Assembly: GCF_011762485.1 (NCBI RefSeq)
Contig: NZ_JAAKGI010000001.1
Coordinates: 248,001 to 312,000, forward strand
DNA length: 64,000 bases
Source of the DNA: Yeosuana marina
GTDB lineage: Bacteria > Bacteroidota > Bacteroidia > Flavobacteriales > Flavobacteriaceae
Direction: 5' to 3'
Both the position numbers and the translations under genes were made by a program. Shown one piece after another: positions 9,471-19,476 of this stretch; positions within the stretch are counted from its first letter, which is position 1; each line of letters opens with the position of its first letter. The notes under the pieces were generated by a model. The model ran no database searches and was not told where the DNA came from. It saw only the letters and a list, made by a program, of their open reading frames with translations.

Positions 9471-9475
9471 ACGAT

Positions 9476-10519
9476 ATGACTATTTTAATAACAGGAGGAG
9501 CGGGTTTTATAGGGTCTCACGTAGTTAGGCTTTTTGTTGAAAGCTATCCCAATTACAATATTTTTAATTTAGATAATCTTACCTATGCAGGAAACCTCGA
9601 AAATTTAAAAGACATTGAATCTAAATCCAATTATACGTTTATAAAGGGAGATATCACCGATGAGGTCTTTATAGACGGATTGTTTAAAGAGCACAGATTC
9701 GATAGTGTGATTCACTTAGCAGCAGAGTCACATGTAGATCGCTCTATTACAGATCCTTTAGCATTTGTTAAAACGAATGTTATTGGTACCATGGTTTTAT
9801 TAAATGCCTTTAAAAACGCTTGGAAAGATAATTTTAACAATAAATTATTTTATCATATCAGCACCGATGAGGTTTATGGAACTTTAGGTGAAAAAGGGTT
9901 GTTTACTGAAACCACATCCTATGATCCGAATTCACCATATTCTGCTTCAAAAGCAAGTTCAGATCATTTTGTAAGGGCTTATGGTGAGACTTATGGAATA
10001 CCGTATGTTATTACAAATTGTTCAAATAATTATGGGCAGAACCAATTTCCAGAAAAGTTAATTCCTTTATTTATCAATAACATTATCAATAATAAACCAT
10101 TACCTGTCTATGGAGATGGTAATTATACTAGGGATTGGTTATATGTGATTGATCATGCTAGAGCCATAGATTTAGTTTTTCATAAGGGAGCTATAGGAGA
10201 AACATACAATATCGGGGGCTTTAATGAATGGAAGAATATTGATTTAGTTAAGTTACTATGTCAACAAATGGACGAAAAATTAAATAGACTAAAAGGAAGT
10301 TCAGAAAAACTAATTACGTATGTTAAAGATAGACCCGGACATGATTTAAGATACGCCATAGATGCCTCAAAAATAAATAAAGAATTAGATTGGAAACCTT
10401 CAGTAACTTTTGAAGAAGGACTTTCCATAACGATAGATTGGTATTTGAATAATGAAGAATGGTTGAATAATGTAACAAGTGGAGAATATCAAAAGTACTA
10501 TCAAAAGCAATATAACTAA
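9476..10519 (+). CDS. rfbB: dTDP-glucose 4,6-dehydratase
   Basis: Second enzyme of dTDP-L-rhamnose synthesis; converts dTDP-glucose to dTDP-4-keto-6-deoxyglucose. It is an extended short-chain dehydrogenase: NAD-binding GGAGFIGSH at residues 7-15, catalytic T130-D131-E132 in ISTDEVYG, and the Y155-x3-K159 pair in PYSASKASS. The 347-residue length is normal. It is tightly packed between the Wzz-like gene and rfbA (one base apart), forming an rmlBACD operon that ends at about 12.8 kb. Confidence 0.97.
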   Translation: MTILITGGAGFIGSHVVRLFVESYPNYNIFNLDNLTYAGNLENLKDIESKSNYTFIKGDITDEVFIDGLFKEHRFDSVIHLAAESHVDRSITDPLAFVKTNVIGTMVLLNAFKNAWKDNFNNKLFYHISTDEVYGTLGEKGLFTETTSYDPNSPYSASKASSDHFVRAYGETYGIPYVITNCSNNYGQNQFPEKLIPLFINNIINNKPLPVYGDGNYTRDWLYVIDHARAIDLVFHKGAIGETYNIGGFNEWKNIDLVKLLCQQMDEKLNRLKGSSEKLITYVKDRPGHDLRYAIDASKINKELDWKPSVTFEEGLSITIDWYLNNEEWLNNVTSGEYQKYYQKQYN

Positions 10520-10520
10520 T

Positions 10521-11387
10521 ATGAAGGGAATTATACTAGCAGGAGGATCTGGAACACGATTACATCCTTTAACGTTATCTGTAAGTAAGCAACTCATGCC
10601 TATTTATGATAAACCTATGATATATTATCCGCTTTCTACTTTAATGTATTCAGGAATCAATGAGGTGCTAATCATATCAACTCCTAAAGACTTACCCTTA
10701 TTTCAAGAGTTGCTGGGAGATGGCAAAAAGTATGGGTGTAAGTTTGAGTACGCCATACAAGAAGCTCCAAATGGATTAGCGGAGGCTTTTATTATTGGAG
10801 AAGATTTTATAGGAGATGATAAGGTGGCTTTAATATTAGGAGATAATATTTTTTATGGAACAGGCTTAGCAAAACTTTTACAGGCCAACAATGATCCAGA
10901 AGGCGGCATTATTTATGCCTATCGGGTACATGACCCTGAACGCTATGGAGTTGTGGAGTTTGATGATAACATGCATGCAATATCGATTGAAGAGAAACCA
11001 AAACACCCAAAATCGAACTATGCGGTGCCGGGTATTTATTTTTATGACAATTCAGTTGTAAACATTGCAAAAAACATAAAACCAAGCCATAGAGGAGAAC
11101 TGGAAATTACCGATGTTAATAGAGAGTATCTTAAACAAGGGAAACTTAACGTAAGTATATTAGATAGAGGAACCGCTTGGTTAGATACAGGTACATTTCA
11201 ATCTTTGATGCAAGCCTCTCAATTTGTTGAAGTTATTGAAGAACGCCAAGGTTTAAAAATAGGAGCCATTGAAGGAGCGGCTTTCGAAATGGGTTATATA
11301 AATAAAGAACAGTTTAAAAATTTAGCGCAGCCACTATTAAAAAGTGGGTATGGTAAAAACCTGTTAGGCTTACTTAAAAATAAATAA
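10521..11387 (+). CDS. rfbA: Glucose-1-phosphate thymidylyltransferase
   Basis: First enzyme of the dTDP-rhamnose pathway; joins glucose-1-phosphate and dTTP. I start it at the ATG of [18 protein letters not shown], giving 288 residues, the normal RmlA length. An open frame extends upstream to 10479 but would add 14 non-conserved residues and overlap rfbB. Visible motifs are [11 protein letters not shown] near 8, [17 protein letters not shown] near 20, LGDNIFYG near 110, and [20 protein letters not shown] near 158. The stop overlaps the rfbC ATG by one base. Confidence 0.97.
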   Translation: MKGIILAGGSGTRLHPLTLSVSKQLMPIYDKPMIYYPLSTLMYSGINEVLIISTPKDLPLFQELLGDGKKYGCKFEYAIQEAPNGLAEAFIIGEDFIGDDKVALILGDNIFYGTGLAKLLQANNDPEGGIIYAYRVHDPERYGVVEFDDNMHAISIEEKPKHPKSNYAVPGIYFYDNSVVNIAKNIKPSHRGELEITDVNREYLKQGKLNVSILDRGTAWLDTGTFQSLMQASQFVEVIEERQGLKIGAIEGAAFEMGYINKEQFKNLAQPLLKSGYGKNLLGLLKNK

Positions 11388-11932
11388 TGATTGCAAAAGA
11401 AACCAAACTAAAAGGCTGTTTTATATTAGAACCTAAAATTTTTAAAGATAGTAGAGGATATTTTTTTGAAAGCTTTAATCAAACTACGTTTAACCAATTA
11501 ATTAATCAAGAGGTTAATTTTTTACAAGACAATGAATCATTTTCTTCAAAAGGGGTGTTACGAGGGTTACATTTTCAAAAAGGAGAGTATGCTCAAGCTA
11601 AATTAGTAAGAGTTATTAAAGGGAAAGTATTTGATATAGCAGTAGATATTAGAAAAGATTCTTCAACCTATGGGCTGTATGTGGCTATAGAATTAACAGA
11701 AGAAAATAAGAAACAATTATTTATCCCACGAGGCTTTGCGCATGGATTTATTGTGCTAAGTGAGACCGCTATCTTTTCTTATAAATGTGATAATTATTAT
11801 AATAAAGAGTCAGAAGGAGGTATTATTTATAATGATAAAGATTTAAATATTGATTGGAAATTAGATGAAAATGAATTTGTTATTTCTGAAAAAGATTTAC
11901 AATTACCAACTTTTAAGGATGCTATTTTATGA
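11387..11932 (+). CDS. rfbC: dTDP-4-dehydrorhamnose 3,5-epimerase
   Basis: Third enzyme of dTDP-L-rhamnose synthesis, a cupin. The catalytic base appears as H62 in VLRGLHFQ, and FIPRGFAHGFIVLS near residue 110 is the second conserved segment, followed by a YKCDNYYN stretch containing the expected catalytic tyrosine. Length 181 is typical. It is translationally coupled on both sides, with a one-base overlap with rfbA and a four-base ATGA overlap with rfbD. Confidence 0.97.
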   Translation: MIAKETKLKGCFILEPKIFKDSRGYFFESFNQTTFNQLINQEVNFLQDNESFSSKGVLRGLHFQKGEYAQAKLVRVIKGKVFDIAVDIRKDSSTYGLYVAIELTEENKKQLFIPRGFAHGFIVLSETAIFSYKCDNYYNKESEGGIIYNDKDLNIDWKLDENEFVISEKDLQLPTFKDAIL

Positions 11933-12801
11933 CAACTATTTTAGTTACTGGAGGTAACGGACAATTAGCAAGATGCATAAAGGATGTTGAAAAACAGTAT
12001 GATGATTTAAATGTAATTTATACAGATTATGTAGAACTTGATATTTGTGATTTAAAGCAAGTACAAGCTTTTTTCAAAACAAATAAAAAAATAGAATATT
12101 GCATTAATTGCGCAGCCTATACAGCTGTTGATAAAGCAGAAACAGAGGTTGAAAAAGCTTTTGATATCAATGCAAAAGGCGCAAAAAACTTAGCATTAGC
12201 TTGTAACGAATATGGAGTGATTTTAATTCATATTTCAACCGATTTTGTGTTTGATGGTGAAAAAAGAGAACCGTATGTAGAAACAGATGTAGCTAAACCG
12301 ATTAGTGTTTATGGAGCGTCTAAATTGCAAGGAGAAGTTGAAGTACAACAAATTTTAAAAGAGTACTTTATTATAAGAACCTCATGGTTATATTCCGAAT
12401 ATGGTCAGAATTTTATGAAAACCATGTTGAGATTGGCCGAAACGCGTGAGGAAATTAGTGTCGTTAGTGATCAAATAGGAACGCCTACTTATGCAGGTGA
12501 TTTAGCGGAAGTTGTAGTCCATATTATAAAAACAAAAGTAAAAAATTATGGAATCTATCATTTTAGTAACTCTGGAGAAGTAAGTTGGTTTGATTTTGCA
12601 AAGGCTATTTTTGAGAAGATTAATACAAAAATAAAGGTAAATTCAATAAAAACGGAAGAATATCCAACACCAGCAAAACGACCATTTTATAGCGTGCTTG
12701 ATAAAACCAAAATAAAAACTGCTTTTAAAATAGAAATACATTATTGGGGAGATAATCTTAAAAAGGCAATATCAAATTTATGTTTAAGGGATGAGATATA
12801 G
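11929..12801 (+). CDS. rfbD: dTDP-4-dehydrorhamnose reductase
   Basis: Final step to dTDP-L-rhamnose using NAD(P)H. The N-terminal TGGNGQLA nucleotide-binding loop is at 7-14. STDFVFDG lies near 103 and the Y128-x3-K132 catalytic pair in SVYGASKLQGE. RTSWLYSEYGQNFMKTM near 148 and SDQIGTPTYAGDLA near 180 are typical RmlD segments. It closes the rmlBACD operon. A second, divergent RmlD-like gene occurs at 24.7 kb, so this copy is the likely rhamnose enzyme. Confidence 0.95.
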   Translation: MTTILVTGGNGQLARCIKDVEKQYDDLNVIYTDYVELDICDLKQVQAFFKTNKKIEYCINCAAYTAVDKAETEVEKAFDINAKGAKNLALACNEYGVILIHISTDFVFDGEKREPYVETDVAKPISVYGASKLQGEVEVQQILKEYFIIRTSWLYSEYGQNFMKTMLRLAETREEISVVSDQIGTPTYAGDLAEVVVHIIKTKVKNYGIYHFSNSGEVSWFDFAKAIFEKINTKIKVNSIKTEEYPTPAKRPFYSVLDKTKIKTAFKIEIHYWGDNLKKAISNLCLRDEI

Positions 12802-12902
12802 CTATAGATTTTTTTTAAAAACTCTTGACATTATTGATATTTGTAAAATAAAAAATCAGTTTAAAAATTAATAAGGATCATTTAATTTAAATAGATTAAT
12901 GA

Positions 12903-13442
12903 ATGAAAAATATTATAATTTTAACATGTTTAATTTGTGTAATATCTTGTAAAAGCGAAATTAAATCTAAAGAAAATAACGAAGTGATAAAAGAGGCGAA
13001 TGTCTCTAAACAGTATAAAAAAGAATTAGTAGTTAAAATAAATATAGAATATTTAAAAAATGATAAAATCTGGTTGTTTTATACAGAAGACTATGCCCAA
13101 GATTTCTTTCCTGTAGAGACAGCACTCACAAAATCTATAAAAGGACGAGAGGGCTATCAATGGATTACTTTTGAATTCCCTTCAGGTGTTTTTCCTAAAC
13201 GTATTAAAATACGTTTTAGTAATAATAAAGATCAAAATTCAATAAAATTAAATGAGATTCAGTTTTCAAGAGATAATAAAATACTTAAAATAGAAGGAGA
13301 ACGTTTTGTAAACTATTTTAATTTCAGCAAATTTATATATACACTAGATGGCTATGAGTTACGCTTAGAAATGATTGATGGTGTTTATGACCCAAATATT
13401 GTTAGTTCTTCTCAATTTGATTCCGAACTTATAAAGCTATAA
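12903..13442 (+). CDS. Putative lipoprotein of unknown function within the polysaccharide operon
   Basis: Not recognised. The N-terminus MKNIIILTCLICVISCKSE is a lipoprotein signal with Cys16. The remaining 160 residues are polar and predicted mostly beta, with segments such as GYQWITFEFPSG and PKRIKIRFSNNKDQNSIKLNEIQFS, suggesting a beta-sandwich reminiscent of discoidin or carbohydrate-binding folds; this is an impression from pattern only. It sits between rfbD (101 bp upstream) and wecB (4 bp downstream), so it is probably co-transcribed with wecB-wecC. Its position suggests a surface or periplasmic role linked to the glycan. The 101-bp gap before it is very AT-rich and may hold a promoter that I could not define. 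Confidence 0.7.
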   Translation: MKNIIILTCLICVISCKSEIKSKENNEVIKEANVSKQYKKELVVKINIEYLKNDKIWLFYTEDYAQDFFPVETALTKSIKGREGYQWITFEFPSGVFPKRIKIRFSNNKDQNSIKLNEIQFSRDNKILKIEGERFVNYFNFSKFIYTLDGYELRLEMIDGVYDPNIVSSSQFDSELIKL

Positions 13443-13446
13443 TTTA

Positions 13447-14598
13447 ATGAAAATAAAAAACCTTATTATTTTTGGCACAAGGCCTGAAGCCATAAAGATG
13501 GCTCCGCTGGTAAAGGAGTTTGAAAAACATTCGGATAAATTCACAACAAAAATTTGCATTACCGCTCAACATCGTGAAATGTTAGATCAAGTTCTATCTT
13601 TTTTTGAAATCATTCCAGATTTTGACCTAGATCTTATGAAGCCTAATCAAAATCTATATTCTTTAACTTCAGATATTATTACTAATTTAAAACCTGTATT
13701 GGAAAAGTTTCAACCAGACTATGTTTTTGTTCATGGAGATACAACAACAACAATGGCTGCAAGTATTTCGGCTTTTTATTCAGGAGCAAAAATATGTCAT
13801 GTTGAAGCTGGTCTAAGAACTTTTAATATGAAATCGCCTTACCCTGAAGAAATGAACAGAACGGTAACAGGGGCAATAGCAGATATACATTTTTCTCCAA
13901 CACCAACATCTAAACAAAACTTATTAGATGAAAACAAAAAGCAAGATTGTATCTTTATAACAGGAAATACTGTAATTGACGCTCTATTATTTAGTGTTAA
14001 AAAAGTGAACTCTAATGGCTTTAATGATAATGAGGTTCAGCACCTAAAAACAATACTAAATCCTAATAAAAAATTAATTTTAATAACAGGGCACCGTAGA
14101 GAAAACCATGGGCAAGGATTTATTAATATTTGCGAAGCCCTTAAAAAAATTGCAAGAGAACATCCAAATACTCAAATCGTTTATCCAGTACATTTGAACC
14201 CTAATGTTCAAAAACCAGTTTATGAGTTACTTAATAATATTAGCAATATTCAGCTTATAAAACCATTATCGTACCCTGCTTTTGTGTGGTTAATGGAAAA
14301 GGCATATTTAATAATAACAGATAGTGGTGGTGTGCAAGAAGAAGCTCCTAGTCTTGGAAAACCAGTATTAGTTTTGCGAGACACCACAGAAAGGCCAGAA
14401 GCAGTAGATGTAGGCACTGTTTTATTAGTAGGTACAGATCAAAATAAAATAGTGAAAGAAACTAGAAAACTATTACTGGATGATTCGGCATATTGTAACA
14501 TGAGTAAACTTCATAATCCATATGGTGATGGAACGGCCTGTGAGCAAATCGTTAATCATATAATAATGGATTCAATGAAATTTATCTCATCTAATTAA
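13447..14598 (+). CDS. wecB: UDP-N-acetylglucosamine 2-epimerase (non-hydrolysing)
   Basis: Interconverts UDP-GlcNAc and UDP-ManNAc. The 383 residues show FGTRPEAIKMAPL at the N-terminus and all expected active-site groups: D98 in HGDTTTT, E120 in HVEAGLRT, E134 in PEEMNR, and H216 in ITGHRRENHG. SGGVQEEAPSLGKPVLVLR near 294 is the conserved UDP-binding segment. It precedes wecC by 21 bp, so the pair supplies UDP-ManNAcA for the polysaccharide. Confidence 0.96.
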   Translation: MKIKNLIIFGTRPEAIKMAPLVKEFEKHSDKFTTKICITAQHREMLDQVLSFFEIIPDFDLDLMKPNQNLYSLTSDIITNLKPVLEKFQPDYVFVHGDTTTTMAASISAFYSGAKICHVEAGLRTFNMKSPYPEEMNRTVTGAIADIHFSPTPTSKQNLLDENKKQDCIFITGNTVIDALLFSVKKVNSNGFNDNEVQHLKTILNPNKKLILITGHRRENHGQGFINICEALKKIAREHPNTQIVYPVHLNPNVQKPVYELLNNISNIQLIKPLSYPAFVWLMEKAYLIITDSGGVQEEAPSLGKPVLVLRDTTERPEAVDVGTVLLVGTDQNKIVKETRKLLLDDSAYCNMSKLHNPYGDGTACEQIVNHIIMDSMKFISSN

Positions 14599-14619
14599 TC
14601 GAAATTAAAAAAAATAAAG

Positions 14620-15852
14620 ATGAATAAACCACAAGTAGTAATCATTGGTTTAGGTTATATTGGCTTACCAACAGCCGCTTTAATCGCCCAAAGCAAAACC
14701 CACGTACATGGAGTTGATATTAATCCAGAAGTAGTGGAGACTATAAATTCAGGAAAAATACACATTATTGAGCCAGAATTGGATATAGCTGTGGCAAATG
14801 CAGTTAAAGAAGGCTATTTAAAAGCGACAACGAAACCTATTGTTGCGAATACTTACCTTATTGTGGTGCCAACACCTTTTAAAGCTAGAAACGAACCAGA
14901 CATTTCTTTTGTTGATTCTGCAACCAAAGCAATCTTGCCTTTGTTGAAAGAAGATGATTTATATATTATTGAATCTACTTCGCCTATAGGAACGACAGAA
15001 AAAATGATGCATTTAATTTATTCTCAACGTCCAGAATTAAAAGATAAGCTCTTTATTGCATACTGTCCAGAGCGAGTATTACCTGGAAACGTGATGTATG
15101 AATTAGTTCATAACGATAGAGTTATTGGAGGAGTAAACCAATCATCAACTGATAAAGCAGTTGCCTTTTATCGGCAGTTTATTAAAGGAGACTTACATAA
15201 AACAAATGCAAGGACAGCAGAAATGTGTAAGCTTGTTGAAAATTCTTCTCGTGATGTTCAAATAGCATTCGCGAATGAATTGTCTTTAATTTGTGATAAA
15301 GCTGATATAAATGTTTGGGAGCTAATAGAACTTGCCAATAAACATCCTAGAGTAAATATTTTACAACCAGGATGTGGTGTTGGAGGTCATTGCATAGCGG
15401 TTGATCCTTATTTTATTGTCTCAGATTATCCATTAGAATCTAAAATAATAGGTAAAGCCAGAGAGATTAATAATTATAAATCCTTTTGGTGTGCTGAAAA
15501 AGTACAGACTGTCAAAATGGAGTTTGAAATAAAGCACGGCCATAAACCTAATATTGCTTTAATGGGTTTAGCGTTTAAGCCTAATATTGACGATCTTAGA
15601 GAATCTCCAGCAAAATATATTGCACAAAAAGTTTTACAGAATGCAAATAACGAGGAGTATTACATAGTAGAACCTAATATCGAATCACATAAAGTCTTTA
15701 AATTAACCAATTATAAAAATGCAGTAGCACAAGCAGACATTATTGTATTTTTAGTTGCCCACAATGAATTTAAAAACCTAACTATACCTAAAAATAAAAT
15801 TGTGTTGGACTTTTGTGGTGTTTTAAAAAAAGAGGATTTTAAGGGGGCTTAA
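14620..15852 (+). CDS. wecC: UDP-N-acetyl-D-mannosamine dehydrogenase
   Basis: NAD-dependent four-electron oxidation of UDP-ManNAc to UDP-ManNAcA. The Rossmann motif GLGYIGLPTAALIA is at 10-23, VPTPFK near 86, and STSPIGTTE near 124. The catalytic cysteine is C258 in GCGVGGHCIAVDP, and the C-terminal domain carries LMGLAFKPNIDDLRESPA. The length of 410 is standard for the WecC subgroup and distinct from the Ugd at 28.2 kb. It directly follows wecB, and the pairing supports the ManNAc rather than GalNAc assignment. Confidence 0.93.
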   Translation: MNKPQVVIIGLGYIGLPTAALIAQSKTHVHGVDINPEVVETINSGKIHIIEPELDIAVANAVKEGYLKATTKPIVANTYLIVVPTPFKARNEPDISFVDSATKAILPLLKEDDLYIIESTSPIGTTEKMMHLIYSQRPELKDKLFIAYCPERVLPGNVMYELVHNDRVIGGVNQSSTDKAVAFYRQFIKGDLHKTNARTAEMCKLVENSSRDVQIAFANELSLICDKADINVWELIELANKHPRVNILQPGCGVGGHCIAVDPYFIVSDYPLESKIIGKAREINNYKSFWCAEKVQTVKMEFEIKHGHKPNIALMGLAFKPNIDDLRESPAKYIAQKVLQNANNEEYYIVEPNIESHKVFKLTNYKNAVAQADIIVFLVAHNEFKNLTIPKNKIVLDFCGVLKKEDFKGA

Positions 15853-15857
15853 AGTTT

Positions 15858-17168
15858 ATGAAATCATATATAGATGAAATAAAAGGGGTGAAACCTAAAA
15901 GTGTATTAAATAAGTTGATACTTATTACTTCTTTGGAAATTATACTCATAATGATTTTTAAAGAGTATTTACATACTTTTATATATTTCCTCTTAATTAT
16001 TAATCTTTATAAGTTTTATGTTATACTGTTTAGAGATAATAGATTAACCTCCCCAATTTTCTTTACTTCGGTGGCTTTTATTTTTTGGATGTCCATAGGC
16101 AACTTCCTTAATGTAATTTTAACAAAATATTCTAATAAAACCCATTATTGTGATATAACACTATTAGTGTCTGTTTCTTACCTAATCTTATTAATAGGCT
16201 TAGCAACTGGCAAAAAAATAAGGTTACCTAAAATAAAGCGTTCGCACTTTTATTTAGATTATAAAAGCGGGGCATTACTTTTATATGGCATCATATTATT
16301 TTCTATGGTGACATCAGTAATTTATAATTTTCCGATTATAAAAGCATTATTTCAAGGTAATTATTTTGGCAATAGAATAACGATGATTTACGGAAGAGGA
16401 TACTTAAACATGTTAGGTTCATTCCACACCTATGCGTTACCATTTCTGTTTATGGTAAAATTTCACAAAAGTATAAAGATAAATTGGTTTGATGTTTTCT
16501 TATTATTAGTGTCATTCTTTTTAATTATCATTCCGTTGCAAAGAGGTCCTGTACTTACACTTTTCTTAATGTATTTATTTATTTATAATGATTTTAAAAA
16601 ACCAATTTCTATAAAGAAATTAATAAAATATGGTTTTATTACAGTATTACTTTTTGGTTCGATAGTTCCGGCAATACGAGGAATTAACAGGGGATATTTA
16701 GAGATTTTAAGAAACGAAATAGGTATTCATACTTGGAATTTATCTCATTATATAGAAATGACTCAAGAAACAGGGTATTTTGGGCTAAAACCATTAACGA
16801 TGGCCTTAGCCATTTTATTGCCAGGACACCAAGTAGGATTTGAGATTTGGATAAAGGAATACTCGCCCATAAACGTAAATGTTGGTGGAGCATCTATGTC
16901 TTTAATTGGAGAAGGTTTTATGGAGTATGGATTGGTTGGCGTTATGATTAATTTCTTTATTTTAGGATTATTATTAACCCTATTGTTTAATCATAGAAAC
17001 AACTCTTACGGTTATTATTTTTTGTTCTTGTATTTTTTAAACAGAACAGAATCTATCATTCAATTTGGTTTTGGAAAAGTATTAATAACCTTTATGATAG
17101 TATTTGTGTTTGTAAACCTTATAAATAACTTTAAGCCTAATGTAGTTTCGAAAGAAGATACTAACTAA
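15858..17168 (+). CDS. Wzy-like O-antigen/polysaccharide polymerase
   Basis: A 436-residue integral membrane protein with about ten to twelve hydrophobic segments by eye and one larger polar loop around residues 275-355 containing GIHTWNLSHYIEMTQETGYFG. That loop layout, and a late segment GGASMSLIGEGFMEYGLVG, resemble oligosaccharide repeat-unit polymerases, which join lipid-linked repeat units at the periplasmic face. Such proteins are poorly conserved, so topology and location (after wecC, before a WaaL-like gene and glycosyltransferases) carry most of the weight. It is six bases from wecC and abuts the next gene. Confidence 0.75.
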   Translation: MKSYIDEIKGVKPKSVLNKLILITSLEIILIMIFKEYLHTFIYFLLIINLYKFYVILFRDNRLTSPIFFTSVAFIFWMSIGNFLNVILTKYSNKTHYCDITLLVSVSYLILLIGLATGKKIRLPKIKRSHFYLDYKSGALLLYGIILFSMVTSVIYNFPIIKALFQGNYFGNRITMIYGRGYLNMLGSFHTYALPFLFMVKFHKSIKINWFDVFLLLVSFFLIIIPLQRGPVLTLFLMYLFIYNDFKKPISIKKLIKYGFITVLLFGSIVPAIRGINRGYLEILRNEIGIHTWNLSHYIEMTQETGYFGLKPLTMALAILLPGHQVGFEIWIKEYSPINVNVGGASMSLIGEGFMEYGLVGVMINFFILGLLLTLLFNHRNNSYGYYFLFLYFLNRTESIIQFGFGKVLITFMIVFVFVNLINNFKPNVVSKEDTN

Positions 17169-18353
17169 ATGATGATGCAAAACAAATATAATTACAATAA
17201 AATTGTATTCTATCTATCAGCTTTATATGTTTGTTTTGTGTACTTTTCTCTTGCAATCTCAAATATATGCTTAGGCCTTTGCTTTTTTGTTTTTGTAATT
17301 GGCTTAATATCAAAACAAATTAATTTTTCATTCTCGAAAAGGCAAGTTAAACTATACCTTCTTATTGGAACTCCTTTTCTATTGACTATAATCTCAGTTT
17401 TTAACTCATATGAGGTTATAGATTCATTAGATTTTTTATGGCTAAGAGTGCCAATTTTAGCCCTTCCTCTAGCTATATTAAATATAAGAGGCATAGAACA
17501 AAAAGATATTACTAATATCGCTAGAGGGTATTTAGCATTCTCTCTTTTAGCAACAACAATTACCCTTTTTTATGCCGTTAAGATCTATTTTGAATATGGT
17601 CTTTTGTTAGATCCAGATTTAACTAGCGAATATATAACTCCCATACAGCATCCTTACTATGGCATTTTCACGCTGATTGCTATTGTAACATTATATACCT
17701 TTGATAGGGCCATAAAGCAACAAAAAATCAGAGTTTTTCTTATGATATTCTTTAGTGTTGGAGTAATACTATCAACTTCAAGAATGGCTGTGTTGTTATT
17801 ATTTTTGTTTTGGATTTATGTTATCATATCTCGTTTCAAGAATAAAAAGGGATACAGGTTTCTTGTTATAGGAGGTTTGGGTGTCGTTATGCTTTTTAGT
17901 ATTTTGAATACGGTTTTAAAAACAAAAATTACAAATACGCTCACTTATTGGGACTCCCCAAGAGCTTGGCTATGGAATAATTCATATAAAATTCTCAAAT
18001 ATTCTAATCATAAAGTAATAGGAACTGGAATTGGAGATTTTTATAGAGTAAAGAGAAGTCCGAAAAAGTTTGTGCATTCCCAAAGAGGTATTTATGGATA
18101 TAATCCTCACAACCAGTATTTGGAGTTTTTAATCACAAATGGAGTTTTTGGTTTACTCTATTTATTTGCCATGCTTTTCCTGTTATACCTGTGTTATAAA
18201 GCAAAATTGCTTTATTCTTTTATAATTATTTTTATTATAGCGTTATTCTCATTTACAGAGTGTATATTTAATCGTCAATTTGGAATTCAATTGTATGCAT
18301 TTTTCTTACCTATTTCAATAGTTTTGGCAACACGAAAGCAAAGTAATATTTAG
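17169..18353 (+). CDS. O-antigen ligase/Wzy_C family membrane protein
   Basis: A 394-residue polytopic membrane protein. It shows Wzy_C (WaaL-like) features: PIQHPYYGIFTLIAI near 159, STSRMAVLLL near 202, and the segment GTGIGDFYR followed by NPHNQYLEFLITNGVFGLL in a large periplasmic loop near 280-330, where the HNQYL histidine is the conserved residue of this family. Members either ligate glycans to a lipid or protein acceptor or polymerise repeats, and the sequence alone does not decide. It begins immediately after the previous stop with three consecutive ATG codons, any of which could start it; I use the first. Confidence 0.82.
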   Translation: MMMQNKYNYNKIVFYLSALYVCFVYFSLAISNICLGLCFFVFVIGLISKQINFSFSKRQVKLYLLIGTPFLLTIISVFNSYEVIDSLDFLWLRVPILALPLAILNIRGIEQKDITNIARGYLAFSLLATTITLFYAVKIYFEYGLLLDPDLTSEYITPIQHPYYGIFTLIAIVTLYTFDRAIKQQKIRVFLMIFFSVGVILSTSRMAVLLLFLFWIYVIISRFKNKKGYRFLVIGGLGVVMLFSILNTVLKTKITNTLTYWDSPRAWLWNNSYKILKYSNHKVIGTGIGDFYRVKRSPKKFVHSQRGIYGYNPHNQYLEFLITNGVFGLLYLFAMLFLLYLCYKAKLLYSFIIIFIIALFSFTECIFNRQFGIQLYAFFLPISIVLATRKQSNI

Positions 18354-18355
18354 TT

Positions 18356-19465
18356 ATGTTTAAATCAAAAAAGGTATTAATTGTTCAGAGGGTAATCACA
18401 TCTTATAGGCTAGAACTCCTAAAAGGTCTTTGTGATTACTTTTTAGAAGTTGGTATAGTGACGTCTGTTGGAGAGGTCAAAGGAACATTAAAGAAAGCTA
18501 AATATAATATTGACGATTTTGAAAACTTAAAGATTTATGAATTAAAATCATGGAAAGTTGGTTATACTGGCGAATCTAGATCAACGAGTTTGTTTGTTTA
18601 TCCAAGTATCATTAAATTGATTAAATCTTATGATTTTTTGATTATTGAAGGTACAACGAACGTTCTTAATAACAGTTATATTATTCCTATTGCTAAAATA
18701 TTGAATAAGCATATAATTTGGTGGGATTCTGGATACTCTCCATCAAAGAGAACACTACGAAGAAAATTTATTGACACTGTTATTAAGCCATTGGTTTTGT
18801 TGACAGACAAACAAATGGCATATTCTTCAAAAGGTGAGAAATATTTAAGAAAGTATATGGGCGGAAAAAATGCCTTTACAAACCTAAATACTATTGATAC
18901 GGAGTATTTTGAGAAGATTAGGAATGAGGTTAAGACATCAATCTTAAATTATAATTTTAATACTAATTTAGTTAGATTATTATACGTTGGTGTTGTAGAA
19001 AAACGCAAAAGAATACAAGAATTAATAGACCAAGTCAACACCTTAAATTCTGATAATAATAATCGTCAGTACACTTTAGATATTGTCGGAGGAGGAAATC
19101 AGTTGGAAGAGTTGAAAAGTGAATATCAAAGTAGTCTAGTAAATTTTCATGGGCCAATTTATGATAAAGAAACGCTAAAGCTGTTTTACTTTAAAAGTGA
19201 TTTATTTGTGTTACCAGGAGATGGAGGGTTGGCAATATTACAATCATTACTGTATGGATTACCTGTACTCTGTCTTTATGGAGCTGATGGAACAGAAGAA
19301 GATTATATTCAAGATAAAAAGTTTTTACTACAGAAGACAGAAGATATTTATGAGTTTTTGAAACATATTGAAACTATTGACAGAACAGAATATTTGGATT
19401 ATGTAGATAAAGTGTCTTCAAAATTTTGGATTGAAAAGTTAATTAAAGCATTTCCAAATCAATAA
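18356..19465 (+). CDS. GT4-like glycosyltransferase (divergent)
   Basis: A cytosolic or membrane-associated glycosyltransferase with a GT-B plan. The N-terminal domain starts KKVLIVQRVITSYRLELLKGL, and the C-terminal nucleotide-sugar domain begins near 200 (NLVRLLYVGVVEKRKRIQELI) and includes LDIVGGGNQLEELK. In the usual EX7E region the sequence reads GDGGLAILQSLLYGLPVL, lacking the normal second glutamate. The IIWWDSGYSPSKRTLRR segment in the N-domain is seen in related capsule enzymes. Donor and acceptor cannot be named. It is two bases after the WaaL-like gene and 11 before the next glycosyltransferase. Confidence 0.78.
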   Translation: MFKSKKVLIVQRVITSYRLELLKGLCDYFLEVGIVTSVGEVKGTLKKAKYNIDDFENLKIYELKSWKVGYTGESRSTSLFVYPSIIKLIKSYDFLIIEGTTNVLNNSYIIPIAKILNKHIIWWDSGYSPSKRTLRRKFIDTVIKPLVLLTDKQMAYSSKGEKYLRKYMGGKNAFTNLNTIDTEYFEKIRNEVKTSILNYNFNTNLVRLLYVGVVEKRKRIQELIDQVNTLNSDNNNRQYTLDIVGGGNQLEELKSEYQSSLVNFHGPIYDKETLKLFYFKSDLFVLPGDGGLAILQSLLYGLPVLCLYGADGTEEDYIQDKKFLLQKTEDIYEFLKHIETIDRTEYLDYVDKVSSKFWIEKLIKAFPNQ

Positions 19466-19476
19466 ATATAGCACTA

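Noticed and set aside
10479-10520. Upstream extension of rfbA
   Set aside because: It overlaps the rfbB coding sequence and adds residues before the conserved MKGIILAGG start of RmlA.
12825-12843. TTGACA at 12825 as a sigma70-type promoter of the lipoprotein gene
   Set aside because: The Bacteroidota primary sigma factor uses a different consensus, and the nearby GATATTTG is both off-consensus and too close.
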